From assembly GCF_011008845.1 (NCBI RefSeq), contig NZ_JAAIWM010000002.1:124001-188000 (forward strand): a DNA stretch of 64,000 nt. Reading direction: 5' to 3'. Below, piece by piece: positions 54,691 to 64,000 of this stretch. The translations under genes were made by a program, and so were the position numbers. The notes below the pieces were generated by a model. It was not told the DNA's origin, ran no database searches, and was given only the letters and a program-made list of their open reading frames with translations. Source of the stretch: Bacillus mesophilus (GTDB taxonomy: Bacteria; Bacillota; Bacilli; Bacillales; SA4). How positions within the stretch are numbered: the stretch's first letter is position 1; each line of letters begins with the position of its first letter.

Positions 54691-54957
54691 ATGTAATGAA
54701 CTCCTTTCAAACTTTAAATATGTAAAAGCATACTGTTAAAGTATACGACAAACGTTAGCAAAAAGAAAATAATCGAGAAGTATTAAATGATTTTCAAACA
54801 TCAGCAATTAGTATGAAAAGAATATTTAACAAATCGCCCTTACATATTATGGTAATTTTTAACTATTTTTCATATTAAAAGAAAATAATGGTTTATATTT
54901 TGTCCCATTCGGTGTATATACTATATAGGCGTTATTATTTGAAAGGAGAGATTTTCC

Positions 54958-55824
54958 TTGAAAAAGCATTTTTCTATTTTTCTCGTTTTGGTTTCACTTC
55001 TAACTCTACCAGTTGTCGCACTAGCAGATGCTGTAGTAGGAGATCAGGTTGTAACCTTAGGAGAAAATCTAACTGAAGAACAAAAGAAAGCGTTACTGTC
55101 AGAAATGGAAGCACCAGAGGGTGTTGAAATTATTACTGTCACTAACGAAGAAGAACATACTTATTTAGGAGATTATATTCCGAAGGCCCAAATTGGTTCA
55201 AAAGCAATTTCCTCCTCAATTATTACCATCGCAGAACCTGAGGCAGGATTGCAGGTTAAGGCAAATAACATTACTTGGGTAACTGAGGATATGTATACTA
55301 ATGCACTAATAACAGCAGGTGTAAAAGATGCTACTATCTACATTACAGCACCTTTTCAAGTATCCGGAACAGCTGCTCTTACAGGATTATTAAAAGCCTA
55401 TGAATTATCATCTGATCAAGTAATACCTGAAGATGTTAAAAAAGTAGCAAACGAAGAAATGGTGAAAACCGCGGAGCTAGGCGATAAGCTTGGTACAGAA
55501 CAAGCAGCTGCATTAATGGCACTGATCAAAGAAGAAATCGCTAAAAATGCACCACAAACAGATGCAGATTTAAGAGCAATTATTGAGGCCGCGGCAGCAG
55601 AGCTAGGCCTTACGTTAACAGAAGAAGATATTAATAGTCTCATTGCTCTATTTAATAAAATGAAAGAGCTAAACATCGACTGGAATCAAGTCGGAGAACA
55701 ATTAAACATTGCAAAGGAAAAACTAACAACCTTCCTTCAATCTGAAGAAGGTCAAACATTCTTAACAAGACTTCAAGATTTTATCGCAAGTGTGTTTGAC
55801 GCAATTCGTGCTTTGTTTAGCTAA
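54958..55824 (+). CDS. ypuA: Secreted DUF1002 protein YpuA
   Basis: A 288-residue exported protein. A signal peptide (KKHFSIFLVLVSLLTLPVVALA) precedes a DUF1002 domain (VTLGENLTEEQKKALLSEM, ITTPF-like ITAPFQVSGTAALTGLLKAYE). Function unknown. It is envelope-related in Bacillus. TTG start at 54958 with AAAGGAGAG seven bases upstream. Position next to ppiB equals B. subtilis. Confidence 0.9.
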   Translation: MKKHFSIFLVLVSLLTLPVVALADAVVGDQVVTLGENLTEEQKKALLSEMEAPEGVEIITVTNEEEHTYLGDYIPKAQIGSKAISSSIITIAEPEAGLQVKANNITWVTEDMYTNALITAGVKDATIYITAPFQVSGTAALTGLLKAYELSSDQVIPEDVKKVANEEMVKTAELGDKLGTEQAAALMALIKEEIAKNAPQTDADLRAIIEAAAAELGLTLTEEDINSLIALFNKMKELNIDWNQVGEQLNIAKEKLTTFLQSEEGQTFLTRLQDFIASVFDAIRALFS

Positions 55825-55834
55825 AGACACTGAT

Positions 55835-55866
55835 GAAGAAGAGGAAATTTCCTCTTCTTTTTTTAT
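55835..55866 (+). terminator. Terminator of ypuA
   Basis: Stem GAAGAAGAGGAAA / TTTCCTCTTCTT followed by TTTTTATT. Confidence 0.85.
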
Positions 55867-55903
55867 TGAGAGATAGTTGAAATGTTAAACAAAAACCAAT
55901 TCG

Positions 55904-56758
55904 TTAATATAATCTAGATAATAGATTAATTGAATATGGAGTTGCAGATATTCCTTTGGGATAAAGAATACGCAAAACATAAATAACCAGTGGTGTTACA
56001 AAAATAAACATAATGGTACCTGTATTTAATACAAAGGATATTTGGTTGATATATTTACCTAAATCATCTGAAGGAATGGAGTTTGTTGTTAACAATAAAC
56101 TGAGGATCATTGGAACACTCGCAATTACGTTATTTAAACTATGTAACAGTATTGGTATCAAGAGCTTTCTGGTCTTTAAGTATATTGTGCAATATAATAT
56201 CCCCAAGAAAAAGTGACCAATAAAACCACTATTAAAATGAAGAAGAGAAAATATAAAAGAACTTAATAACATAGCCTTGAATAATCCAATTGATTCCCCC
56301 CACTTATTAAAAAGAAACCCTCGAAATAAAAATTCTTCTACAAGCGGAGCAAGTGTGATGGTGATGCTCAAGCCAATAATAGTGACTAGTATACTCTTAT
56401 TTTCAACTTGGCCTGGGCTAGTATTTTTAAATATTTCTCTAATAATATCTTCATTCGTAATAAATAATATATTAAGTACTGTTATAATCGCTGTAATAGA
56501 AAATAATACAAATAAGAGTTGTATACCTACATATTTGAATAACTCATCTTTATGAATAGTAAGACTTCCAAGAATACCTTTAATTATAATTCCTTTTTTA
56601 TTAAAAGTATGAACCAAAACGATTAGGATTCCTACATAAAGTGCCATATTTCCTGCTATATTTACGTAATCTGCACTAAGATTAATTAACAAACCTATGA
56701 ATATAATGAGACCTAGAAACAGAACATTTATTAGAATTATTTTCAACACTACACTCAT
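55904..56758 (-). CDS. CPBP family intramembrane metalloprotease
   Basis: A 284-residue polytopic membrane protein. The CPBP motifs are LVEEFLFRGFLF (EExxxR), FSLLHFNSG and LLHSLNNV. Such proteins process CAAX-like or peptide pheromone substrates, or give self-immunity to bacteriocins. No peptide gene is evident nearby. ATG at 56758 is preferred (GAAAGAAG eight bases upstream). The frame is open to a GTG at 56794 without a ribosome site. Not part of the B. subtilis order. Confidence 0.8.
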   Translation of the reverse strand: MSVVLKIILINVLFLGLIIFIGLLINLSADYVNIAGNMALYVGILIVLVHTFNKKGIIIKGILGSLTIHKDELFKYVGIQLLFVLFSITAIITVLNILFITNEDIIREIFKNTSPGQVENKSILVTIIGLSITITLAPLVEEFLFRGFLFNKWGESIGLFKAMLLSSFIFSLLHFNSGFIGHFFLGILYCTIYLKTRKLLIPILLHSLNNVIASVPMILSLLLTTNSIPSDDLGKYINQISFVLNTGTIMFIFVTPLVIYVLRILYPKGISATPYSINLLSRLY

Positions 56759-56889
56759 TACTTTAACTTCTTTCAAATCATTCAGATTGATCACTCCAAA
56801 CTAATGCCCTGATAGAAGCTCGACTCATCATCACAGTCTAATTTCTTCGTCTCGGAACTAGCCTTCTCCTTTAGTCAAATGGGATTCCG

Positions 56890-57174
56890 TCAATCCCTTC
56901 CTAGAATCAATGAAACCTTGAGCTTATCAAGATTATTTATCAAATATTTTTCAAGTTCTTTTTCTATTTCTTCGTTAGAAACGTAATGCTCTTCCTGTCT
57001 TTCCTTTGTTTTACCAATAGAAAAAGTCAACCATACTCCCATCACAAAGGCAGTCAACACAAAAACAATTGTTATAGTAGGAGGTCCTCCTCCATTCGCA
57101 AAAGCAATTTGAAATATAATGGCACTTGTTAGTAACGATAAACTTATTATTTAAATACCAAATAACCTATTCAC
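56890..57174 (-). pseudogene. Small membrane protein gene interrupted by an in-frame TAA
   Basis: A GTG at 57174 with AGGTGAT six bases upstream opens a 95-codon frame that reads seven residues (VNRLFGI), hits TAA at 57151-57153, and continues in the same frame for 86 codons. The continuation encodes two hydrophobic segments (ISLSLLTSAIIFQIAFA and TIVFVLTAFVMGVWLTF) and a charged tail (KTKERQEEHYVSNEE). A single substitution explains the break. No good restart site lies after the stop. Family not recognised. The remaining DNA to 57348 shows nothing else. Confidence 0.55.
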
Positions 57175-57348
57175 TTATATCACCTACCATCCTAATTCTA
57201 TACTTCAATAAGTACAGGTCCCTCTCCTTCTTTCAATAAAAATTAGAGCAACAAAAGCTGATTCTCTTACTTATTCAAATAATGCACAGTTATATATAAA
57301 GACTTACACATTCTTTGCATATTATATAAATAATGTGACAATAAGTAA

Positions 57349-57633
57349 TTATTTCTTACCTTTTCGTTCTAAGAGTATAGGTGCTATATTTAATAAAATA
57401 GAAACAATTGTCAAAAACCATAATGCCCTTTCCATCACAGGTACTACATCCTCTAAAGTTGCCCAATCTTCCACTTCTACCCACTCCGATACAAGACTGT
57501 ATTCTGCACAAAGTGTTAATGCAGTAAATGATAATCCCATCGCCATAGCAAGCTTATAATCCTTCCCAACTAAATACATATAAAGATTTATAAAAGTTAC
57601 TACTATTTCAATAACCCCTAATATTACCCACAT
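57349..57633 (-). CDS. Hypothetical small membrane protein
   Basis: A 94-residue protein with three likely membrane segments (VILGVIEIVVTFINLYMYLVG, LAMAMGLSFTALTLCA, ALWFLTIVSILLNIAPILL) around an acidic stretch. No known family. ATG at 57633 is fixed by GGAGGT eight bases upstream. The longer frame to 57705 has no such site. Single gene. Confidence 0.65.
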   Translation of the reverse strand: MWVILGVIEIVVTFINLYMYLVGKDYKLAMAMGLSFTALTLCAEYSLVSEWVEVEDWATLEDVVPVMERALWFLTIVSILLNIAPILLERKGKK

Positions 57634-57847
57634 AACTATACCTCCATATATTTTTATTTCATGTCGTGCAATAATACTAATGAGCAACATCTCAATTTTT
57701 TGCATTACTTTTTTATTTTTTTATTAAACATTAATTACGTCAAATCTTATTTTATAGTAAATGCTTTTCTAGAAAATCACGGCAGTTACCTATACACTTT
57801 GTAGCTGATACTCTACTCTAAAAGAAGAAGAAAGGGACTAATGAAAA

Positions 57848-58288
57848 ATGAATATAAAAAGAATTAAACTAGAAGAAGATTTAAGTAAAGCCTTTCAAAT
57901 AAGGAAAAAAGTGTTTGTGGAGGAGCAAGGTGTCCCATTAGAAGACGAATTCGATGAATTTGATACACTAGAGGGACAATGCAACCATATATTGGTCTAT
58001 CATGAAGAAAATCCGGTAGGCACAGGAAGAATAAGAGTTGTTGATGGATTGGGCAAATTAGAAAGAATTTGTATTCTAAAGCCATTCCGTAAATTTGGTT
58101 TAGGCAAAGTAATTATTAAAGGTTTGGAAGCAATTGCTGAAGAAAAGGGAGTATCCCGAGTCAAATTACACGGACAAACACATGCAGAGGGCTTTTATCA
58201 AAAACTTGGCTACAGGACTTCATCTGATGTATTTATGGAAGATGGAATCCCACATATCGTAATGGAAAAAGACATTGCTACCAATTGA
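57848..58288 (+). CDS. GNAT family N-acetyltransferase (YjcF-like)
   Basis: A 146-residue single-domain GNAT with the N-terminal AFQIRKKVFVEEQGVP motif typical of the ElaA/YjcF branch, an acetyl-CoA loop (RKFGLGKVII) and HGQTHAEGFYQKLGY. Substrate unknown. It lies divergent from the small membrane protein gene and converges on lysA through a shared terminator. AAAGGGAC lies upstream of the ATG. Confidence 0.85.
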   Translation: MNIKRIKLEEDLSKAFQIRKKVFVEEQGVPLEDEFDEFDTLEGQCNHILVYHEENPVGTGRIRVVDGLGKLERICILKPFRKFGLGKVIIKGLEAIAEEKGVSRVKLHGQTHAEGFYQKLGYRTSSDVFMEDGIPHIVMEKDIATN

Positions 58289-58383
58289 CAAATGAAGTAG
58301 GGTGTTTTTACATATTAAGCAAGCATTTGCGAGCCTCTCCACCAAAACGGAAATACTAATCGCATCACTAATGAAAAGCAAAT

Positions 58384-58427
58384 AAAAAAACTGGTAGGCA
58401 TCCTAAAAAATGCCTACCAGTTTTTTA
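58384..58427. terminator. Bidirectional terminator between the GNAT gene and lysA
   Basis: Perfect stem AAAAAACTGGTAGGCAT / ATGCCTACCAGTTTTTT around loop CCTAAAAA. Confidence 0.9.
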
Positions 58428-58430
58428 ATA

Positions 58431-59753
58431 TTATTTCTGATTAAGTACCTGCTTTAACGGTACATCAAGTTTAATTAGATCTTCATATGTTTCACGCTTT
58501 ACAACAAGTTCAGCTTTCCCATCTTCTGCAAAGATAACAGCAGGACGAGGAATTCTGTTATAGTTATTAGCCATTGAATAGCCATATGCCCCTGTGCAAA
58601 ATACAGCAAGTATGTCGTCTGCCGATGCCTTTGGAAGCTCAATGTCCCAAATAAGCATATCACCAGATTCACAGCACTTTCCTGCAATAGAGACGGTTTC
58701 TTCATTGATATCATTCACTCTGTTTGCTAAGATCGCCTCATATTTAGCTTCATATAATGCAGGACGGATATTATCACTCATCCCGCCATCAACCGCTACA
58801 TACTTACGAACATTAGGAACATGCTTTTGTGATCCAACCGTATATAAAGTAGTTCCCGCATCTCCAACAAGTGAACGGCCTGGTTCAATCCAAATTTCCG
58901 GCATTTGCATATCTAGTTCTTCAACCTTCTTTTTTACCGCTTCAACAATTTCCACTACGTACTGTGAAACTGGAATTGGATCATCTTCAGCTGTATAACG
59001 AATACCAAAGCCGCCTCCTAAGTTTACTACCTTAGGCGTGTAGCTTAACTCTTCTTTCCAGGTTTTCATTTTTTCAAATAGCTTTTCGGCTGCCATTACG
59101 AAACCTTTTGTTTCAAAAATTTGTGAGCCGATATGTGAATGAATGCCAAGAAGTTCTACGTATTCAAATGTGTTTATTAATTTAATAGCTTCATCCGCTT
59201 GGCCACTTTGAAGATCGAAACCAAATTTAGAGTCTTCTTGACCTGTTAAAATATAATCGTGAGTATGTGCCTCAATACCAGGCGTTACACGAATTAATAT
59301 TTGAGTTTTCGTGTTGAGATTTCGGCAAATATCCTCTAGAAGTGATAGCTCATAAAAGTTATCAACAACAAAACAACCAATCCCTGCTTTTAAAGCCATT
59401 TCTATTTCATAAGGACTTTTATTATTTCCATGAAAGTGAATACGTTCTACTGGAAAACCTGCTGCAATGGCTGTATATAATTCCCCACCTGAAACAACAT
59501 CCAGACTTAACCCTTCTTCTTCCACAAGCTGAAACATAGCAATTGATGAGAATGCCTTACTCGCATAAGCCACCTGTGCTTTTATATTCAACTCTTCAAA
59601 TGTTTTACGGAACCCACGAGCACGTTCTTTAATCAATGCAACATCATACACATATAAAGGTGTCCCAAATTTTTTTGCAAGGGCAACGGTATCCATTCCA
59701 CCAATTTGTAAATGCCCTTTTTCATTCACTGTACTCGTTCCGTGAAAAAACAT
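58431..59753 (-). CDS. lysA: Diaminopimelate decarboxylase LysA
   Basis: A 440-residue PLP enzyme catalysing the last step of lysine synthesis. The PLP lysine is in VAYASKAF (Lys66). Further motifs are HFHGNNKS, GIHSHIGSQ, NLGGGFGIRY, EPGRSLVG and CESGDML. Located directly downstream of the spoVA operon, as in B. subtilis, where read-through in the forespore can add to its expression. Confidence 0.96.
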   Translation of the reverse strand: MFFHGTSTVNEKGHLQIGGMDTVALAKKFGTPLYVYDVALIKERARGFRKTFEELNIKAQVAYASKAFSSIAMFQLVEEEGLSLDVVSGGELYTAIAAGFPVERIHFHGNNKSPYEIEMALKAGIGCFVVDNFYELSLLEDICRNLNTKTQILIRVTPGIEAHTHDYILTGQEDSKFGFDLQSGQADEAIKLINTFEYVELLGIHSHIGSQIFETKGFVMAAEKLFEKMKTWKEELSYTPKVVNLGGGFGIRYTAEDDPIPVSQYVVEIVEAVKKKVEELDMQMPEIWIEPGRSLVGDAGTTLYTVGSQKHVPNVRKYVAVDGGMSDNIRPALYEAKYEAILANRVNDINEETVSIAGKCCESGDMLIWDIELPKASADDILAVFCTGAYGYSMANNYNRIPRPAVIFAEDGKAELVVKRETYEDLIKLDVPLKQVLNQK

Positions 59754-59829
59754 AATCTCTCCTCATTCCTATTTCGTTTTTGCATCTATATAATTGTTTA
59801 GTTTTCGTTTTATGAACAGGACAACATTT

Positions 59830-59867
59830 TAAAAAAACAGTTAATAGCTATCGCTATCAACTGTTAA
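59830..59867 (-). terminator. Terminator of the spoVA operon
   Basis: Minus-strand hairpin AACAGTTGATAGC / GCTATTAACTGTT followed by TTTTTAAA. Confidence 0.85.
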
Positions 59868-59921
59868 CATACTTTTTCTATTAAAACAAACTGTATCATA
59901 ATTAGAACTCCATCGCAACAC

Positions 59922-61397
59922 TTAAGAAGGGGTTCTTCTTTTATTTTGCGGATGTACAATGCTTGGTCGTAATTTAGAGCCTGGCACTGAAGATCTTATT
60001 AAGATTTTCAAGAAGGCAACAGGTTCAAATGGTAAGAAAGGCCATAAATATGGTGTATTAAGTGATTTAATACTTGCTAGGAAAAGTACGTATAAAGTTA
60101 AGCCAATCACAAGTCCTGGAACATGGAAGATCGCAACAAGGATTAACATAATGAGCTTTGAAATCTTATTAGCAATCCCTAATTCATAACTTGGTGTTGC
60201 AAAAGACCCTATTGCAGAGATAGCTACATATAAGATGACCTCAGGTACGAATAAACCAACGTCAATTGCTATTTGTCCAATTAAGGCTGCTGCAATCAAA
60301 CCCATCGCGGTTGATAAAGGAGTCGGTGTATGGATGGCCGCCATCCTCAGGAATTCAATTCCGATTTCTGCTAGAAATAACTGAACGACAATCGGTATAT
60401 TCGTGAGCTCATTAGGACCAATAAAATCAAGGGGTCCTGGTAATAGATGTGGCTCTAAAACAAATAAAAACCATAATGGTAATAAGAATAAGGACGCTGC
60501 TATTCCTAAAAATCGAACCCATCTTACAAATGTACCAACAGCTGGTGCTTGACGATATTCCTCCGCATGCTGTACATGATGAAACATGGTTGTTGGTGTG
60601 AGAATCACACTAGGTGATGTATCAACAATGATAATGACGTGCCCCTCTAGCAAATGGGATGCAGCCACATCTGGTCTTTCCGTATAACGTACCAATGGAT
60701 ACGGATTGTAACCTTGCTTAACTAAAAATTCCTCAACTGTCTTATCCGCCATTGTTAATCCATCTGTTTCAATTCCCTTTATTTCCTTCTTGATGACTTC
60801 AACTAATCCTGGATCTGCTACATCTTCAAGATAAGCAATACAGACGTCCGTTTTAGAACGTTCACCAACTTGAAGAATTTCATTACGAAGGCGTTCATCT
60901 CGTATTCTTCGTCTAATTAAAGCTGTATTTACGATGATGTTTTCCGTAAAGCCATCTCGAGAACCTCTAATTACCTTTTCAGTGTCTGGCTCCTGTGGGG
61001 TTCTTCCTGGATAACTTCTAACGTCTACTGCTAGACCTTCATTTTCTCCTTCTATTAGAAACACAACAAGTCCTGATAAAAGCTTATCAGTCACTTCATC
61101 TAAATTCTTGACTTTAGAAACCTGCTGATGATTAATACTTCCTTCAATAACCTTTACAGGGTCTCCTTCTGCTTTTTCCTTTCCATCAATGTGTAACACT
61201 TCTCTAAGGACGGCAAGAATAAATTGTGTGTCACATAGCCCTGTTAGATACAGCATATGAACCTCAGTATCAATTACTTTAACTTTTCTGATACCGACAT
61301 CAAAGCTAGTCCCCACTCCCACTCTCTCTTTAAAAAACCTTTCATTTTCTTCGAGAACAGGTGAAATCGGCTTTTTAGTCTGTGTTTGCTCGGTCAT
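59922..61397 (-). CDS. spoVAF: Stage V sporulation protein AF (GerA-type)
   Basis: A 491-residue protein of the GerA/SpoVAF family. A soluble N-terminal domain (residues 1-290, [17 protein letters not shown] and [16 protein letters not shown]) is followed by several membrane segments ([32 protein letters not shown]). In B. subtilis SpoVAF modulates germination with the GerA receptors. ATG at 61397 with AAAGGAGTGG upstream is chosen. It overlaps spoVAEa by 23 bases. Confidence 0.94.
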   Translation of the reverse strand: MTEQTQTKKPISPVLEENERFFKERVGVGTSFDVGIRKVKVIDTEVHMLYLTGLCDTQFILAVLREVLHIDGKEKAEGDPVKVIEGSINHQQVSKVKNLDEVTDKLLSGLVVFLIEGENEGLAVDVRSYPGRTPQEPDTEKVIRGSRDGFTENIIVNTALIRRRIRDERLRNEILQVGERSKTDVCIAYLEDVADPGLVEVIKKEIKGIETDGLTMADKTVEEFLVKQGYNPYPLVRYTERPDVAASHLLEGHVIIIVDTSPSVILTPTTMFHHVQHAEEYRQAPAVGTFVRWVRFLGIAASLFLLPLWFLFVLEPHLLPGPLDFIGPNELTNIPIVVQLFLAEIGIEFLRMAAIHTPTPLSTAMGLIAAALIGQIAIDVGLFVPEVILYVAISAIGSFATPSYELGIANKISKLIMLILVAIFHVPGLVIGLTLYVLFLASIKSLNTPYLWPFLPFEPVAFLKILIRSSVPGSKLRPSIVHPQNKRRTPS

Positions 61398-61959
61398 AAT
61401 ATCCACTCCTTTCGAGGATAATTTCTACTGCCTTTAACGTGATTGGACAACCTTTTTTAATATCATCCCTGCCTGCCATTTTGCCTATATCACCAACCCC
61501 AACGACGATTGGAACATCTAATTGATCTAGACAATAGACTGTATCACCATTTATTCTCCCAATTTCTAGCTCTTGTAGTCCATATTTGTCAATGCCAAAC
61601 TCTGTTAATTCTCCAAACCGGTCTATACAAACATCTACCTTTGTCCACTCGCTCTGATGTGACTTAGAGGCAACTGCAATGACACCTAACACATCAACTT
61701 GAGTATGGTTAGCTACATAGAGAAGTGCGCGTTCTCCAGCACCTTCACCTATATATCCGCAATCATCAAACAGAACAAATACGGGATCATACGGAGTTTG
61801 TAAAATTAACTGAACAAGCTTCTGTCCAGTTAAAAGAGAGGGATTACCTTGTGATTGGGAAATACATCGCCCCCCTATGTGTTTGGCAGCATGTTGAACA
61901 GCTTTATGTGCATATTCGTCTCCATCTGTCACTAGAATAACCTTTCTCTTCTGTTCCAT
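61375..61959 (-). CDS. spoVAEA: Stage V sporulation protein AEa
   Basis: A 194-residue soluble protein ([57 protein letters not shown]). Member of the spoVA operon, which makes the channel for dipicolinic acid uptake. The precise role of this subunit is not known. Between spoVAEb and spoVAF with short spacing or overlap. Confidence 0.92.
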   Translation of the reverse strand: MEQKRKVILVTDGDEYAHKAVQHAAKHIGGRCISQSQGNPSLLTGQKLVQLILQTPYDPVFVLFDDCGYIGEGAGERALLYVANHTQVDVLGVIAVASKSHQSEWTKVDVCIDRFGELTEFGIDKYGLQELEIGRINGDTVYCLDQLDVPIVVGVGDIGKMAGRDDIKKGCPITLKAVEIILERSGYYDRANTD

Positions 61960-61965
61960 AGATCC

Positions 61966-62316
61966 TTATCCTTTCGGCTTGAATATTAGTGCTACTAGAA
62001 ATGCGAATAAAATGGCTGAGGAAATACCAGCTGATGTTAGTTCAAAAATCCCTATACCAATTCCAATAAATCCATGATCGTCAGCTTGCTGCATAGCTCC
62101 ATGTAGTAATGAATGTCCAAAACTGGAGATAGGGACAGTTGCCCCTGCACCGGCAATATCAATTAACTTATCATATAGTCCAAACCCATCTAATATTGCT
62201 CCAGCCACTACAAAAGTACTCATTACATGTGCTGGTGTTAGCTTGGCAAAATCAAATAGGATTTGGCCGATTACACATATAAGTCCACCAACAACGAAGG
62301 CCATTATATACTCCAC
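61966..62316 (-). CDS. spoVAEB: Stage V sporulation protein AEb (SpoVAC-like)
   Basis: A 116-residue membrane protein ([41 protein letters not shown]). It resembles SpoVAC in sequence, including the GAGxxxPxxGF segment, and is part of the dipicolinate channel. Start is GTG at 62316 (AGGTGAAATGA upstream). An ATG 12 bases on with GGAG is an alternative. Confidence 0.92.
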   Translation of the reverse strand: MEYIMAFVVGGLICVIGQILFDFAKLTPAHVMSTFVVAGAILDGFGLYDKLIDIAGAGATVPISSFGHSLLHGAMQQADDHGFIGIGIGIFELTSAGISSAILFAFLVALIFKPKG

Positions 62317-62329
62317 TCATTTCACCTAC

Positions 62330-63334
62330 CTATACTGCTTCGAAAACGACACCGTGTGCGATGGTAGGAATCGTTTCTTTTTGCTGAATCATTACCGGAC
62401 TTAACAACGCACCTGTTGCAACTACTAATATTCTTTTATATTTTTTTTCCTTTAGCTGATTTAACAAGTAACCGTAGGTCACCACGGCTGAACATGCACA
62501 TCCACTTCCACCTGCAAACACCTCTTGATCTGGACGGTAAATCATTAATCCACAATCGTTATGAATACCTGATATATCTATCTCTTCTTCTTTTAGCAAC
62601 TCCCGAAGAATAGGAGAACCGATGGATGATAAATCCCCCGTTACTATTAAGTCATAATCTTCGGGGGTACGATTAAGATCCTTAAGATGCTGCTGGATGG
62701 TATCGGCTGCAGCAGGTGCCATAGCAGATCCCATATCGTAAGGATTCTTCACACCATAGTCGGTGACCCTTCCTATTGTTGCACTAGTTATCTTGACTGA
62801 ACTAGGCTCTTTGCTAACCAAAATGGCGCCCCCACCTGTTACCGTAAAAGTGGCTGTATCTGGCTTTTGGCCACCATATTCAGTTGGGTAACGAAATTGC
62901 CGCTCCGCTGTTGCATTATGACTACTCGTTGCAGCAACAATGGAGTTGGCAAAACCTCCGTCAATAAGCGCAGAACCAACTGCCAACGTTTCCATTGAGG
63001 TAGAGCATGCTCCAAACATACATAAGAAAGGAATGGCCCTAGACCTGGCTACATAGTTTGCTGTAATATTTTGATTTAATAAGTCCCCCGCTAAGAGTAA
63101 ATCAACTTCTTTTGAAGTCATATTTGCTTTAGATAAGCAGGTATCGATCGCTTGAGTCATTAAATGGCGTTCTGCCATTTCCCAATTTTGTTGTGAGCAA
63201 TATAAGTCCTGATGACAGAAATCAAAGTACTCTCCTAATGGACCCGCTCCCTCGGTTGGTCCCACCGCGGTGCCTACTGATTGTACGTATAGATCATTTT
63301 GGAAATTCCACGTTTGGCCTCCAGTTAGTCTCAT
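62330..63334 (-). CDS. spoVAD: Stage V sporulation protein AD
   Basis: A 334-residue thiolase-fold protein, related to beta-ketoacyl-ACP synthase III, that binds dipicolinic acid for loading into the spore core. Its cysteine in MFGACSTSMETLA aligns with the KAS nucleophile, but the family acts as a binder rather than an enzyme. GGAGGGCGCTAT precedes the ATG. Confidence 0.95.
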   Translation of the reverse strand: MRLTGGQTWNFQNDLYVQSVGTAVGPTEGAGPLGEYFDFCHQDLYCSQQNWEMAERHLMTQAIDTCLSKANMTSKEVDLLLAGDLLNQNITANYVARSRAIPFLCMFGACSTSMETLAVGSALIDGGFANSIVAATSSHNATAERQFRYPTEYGGQKPDTATFTVTGGGAILVSKEPSSVKITSATIGRVTDYGVKNPYDMGSAMAPAAADTIQQHLKDLNRTPEDYDLIVTGDLSSIGSPILRELLKEEEIDISGIHNDCGLMIYRPDQEVFAGGSGCACSAVVTYGYLLNQLKEKKYKRILVVATGALLSPVMIQQKETIPTIAHGVVFEAV

Positions 63335-63373
63335 ATAGCGCCCTCCTATTCCGTGATTTCCGAAGATTTGCTT

Positions 63374-63835
63374 TTAGAAAAAGAAGAGTTTGATACAGTA
63401 TCGGACCACACCTATTACATACGCAGCCACGACACCAAACACGATCACACTACCTGCTAGTTTGAACATATTTGTTGCAATTCCAAGCACAATTCCCTCA
63501 CTCCGGTGCTCTAAGGCGGCACTTGTCATCGAATTTGCAAATCCTGTAACAGGTATAGCAGAGCCTGCACCTGCAAACTGCCCAATCTTGTCATATACAC
63601 CGAAGCCAGTTAACAAAGCTGAAATTAGTACTAACGTGGCAATCGTTGGGCTAGCTGCTGTATCCTTCGTGAAATTGAAAAAATGGATGAAGAAATTCTG
63701 AATGACCTGACCAATTGTACAAATCAATCCGCCAACTAGAAAGGCTTTAATGCAATTTGAGATATAGGGAGTCCTCGGTTGAAATCCCTTTATTTGATTA
63801 AGATAATCTTTTTTCAGTTTCGAATCAGCTGCCAT
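63374..63835 (-). CDS. spoVAC: Stage V sporulation protein AC
   Basis: A 153-residue membrane protein with FLVGGLICTIGQVIQNFF, TGFGVYDKIGQFAGAGSAIP and VTGFANSM. SpoVAC forms a mechanosensitive channel for dipicolinate release in germination. GAAGGGAGCATTCTA precedes the ATG. Clearly homologous to spoVAEb 1.5 kb away. Confidence 0.95.
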   Translation of the reverse strand: MAADSKLKKDYLNQIKGFQPRTPYISNCIKAFLVGGLICTIGQVIQNFFIHFFNFTKDTAASPTIATLVLISALLTGFGVYDKIGQFAGAGSAIPVTGFANSMTSAALEHRSEGIVLGIATNMFKLAGSVIVFGVVAAYVIGVVRYCIKLFFF

Positions 63836-63849
63836 TAGAATGCTCCCTT

Positions 63850-64000
63850 CTACAAGTCAACGAAATAGACCCAATGGAATAAAGAGCCAAACACCTTGCC
63901 CAAAACGATGGCCATGACTAGTGCTAATATTTTCTCAAACACTCCGATTCTTTTTGTAAGAATCGGTAAAACATTTAGTACTTCCGTTAAGGCTGCCGCT
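63850..64000 (-). CDS. spoVAB: Stage V sporulation protein AB (partial, cut by window end)
   Basis: The last 49 codons of an ORF running off the window: ALTEVLNVLPILTKRIGV followed by a hydrophobic MAIVLGKVFGSLFHWVYF end. This matches the C-terminus of SpoVAB, which precedes spoVAC in the operon. Start lies beyond 64000. Confidence 0.85.
   Translation of the reverse strand, partial: AAALTEVLNVLPILTKRIGVFEKILALVMAIVLGKVFGSLFHWVYFVDL

Noticed and set aside
63374..64000. Possible frameshift in the spoVAB end
   Set aside because: On careful reading the partial frame is open from the window edge to the stop at 63850-63852.

Overview
This window is chromosomal DNA of a spore-forming Bacillaceae bacterium, low in G+C. 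Most of it follows the Bacillus subtilis order prsW ... ypdA-gudB-ypbH-ypbG-ypbF-ypbE-ypbD-recS-ypbB-fer ... rsiX-sigX ... resE-resD-resC-resB-resA-rluB-spmB-spmA-dacB ... ypuI-scpB-scpA-ypuF-ribT-ribH-ribBA-ribE-ribD ... ppiB-ypuA ... lysA-spoVAF-EA-EB-AD-AC-AB. The spmAB, dacB, cotJ and spoVA genes show that it sporulates, and ypdA suggests bacillithiol redox chemistry. No rRNA, tRNA, IS element, prophage or CRISPR array was seen. Nearly all genes lie on the minus strand.

Layout. Positions 1-6350 hold prsW, an asparaginase, ypdA, gudB (with a near-ideal cre box and a sigma-A promoter), mecB and an inserted MerR-type regulator with a cobalamin-binding domain (CarH-like photoreceptor family). 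Positions 6450-16400 hold ypbG, a CBS protein, the cotJABC spore-coat operon, ypbF, a CNNM/CorC-type membrane protein, ypbE-ypbD-recS-ypbB and fer. Positions 16900-19800 hold an M23 peptidase and the rsiX-sigX pair, with an ECF-type autoregulatory promoter. Positions 20050-22000 hold small poorly known genes, one of them interrupted by a nonsense codon.

Positions 22175-32206 are the main accessory block: a 12-gene minus-strand operon for cobamide uptake, remodelling and salvage. It runs btuF, btuC, btuD-cbiZ fusion, cbiB, cobD, cobU, cobS, cobC, a second cobU-like gene, a PduO-type adenosyltransferase, cblT, cblS. It sits behind a sigma-A promoter, a cobalamin riboswitch and an intrinsic terminator. 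No corrin-ring synthesis genes and no cobT are present in the window. The genes fit this scheme: import corrinoid, strip incomplete or foreign corrinoids to cobyric acid with CbiZ, reattach aminopropanol phosphate (CobD, CbiB), activate (CobU), and join to alpha-ribazole taken up by CblT and phosphorylated by CblS (CobS, CobC). The block sits where B. subtilis has resE directly beside sigX.

Positions 32293-39441 carry resDE, resABC (cytochrome c maturation and redox regulation) and rluB. Positions 39881-45865 carry spmAB, dacB, an iron/manganese superoxide dismutase, a DUF2935 protein, a lipoprotein and ypuI. Positions 45910-52530 carry scpAB, ypuF and the riboflavin operon behind an FMN riboswitch. 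Positions 52757-58290 carry a lone fabF, a 40-residue ORF, ppiB, ypuA, a CPBP protease, a second nonsense-interrupted small gene and a GNAT acetyltransferase. Positions 58431-64000 carry lysA and the spoVA operon, cut by the window end inside spoVAB.

Three copies of a GC-rich palindromic intergenic repeat (near 1, 10300 and 39600) are present. The cobalamin riboswitch operon and the cobalamin-binding regulator are two independent vitamin B12 themes about 16 kb apart.
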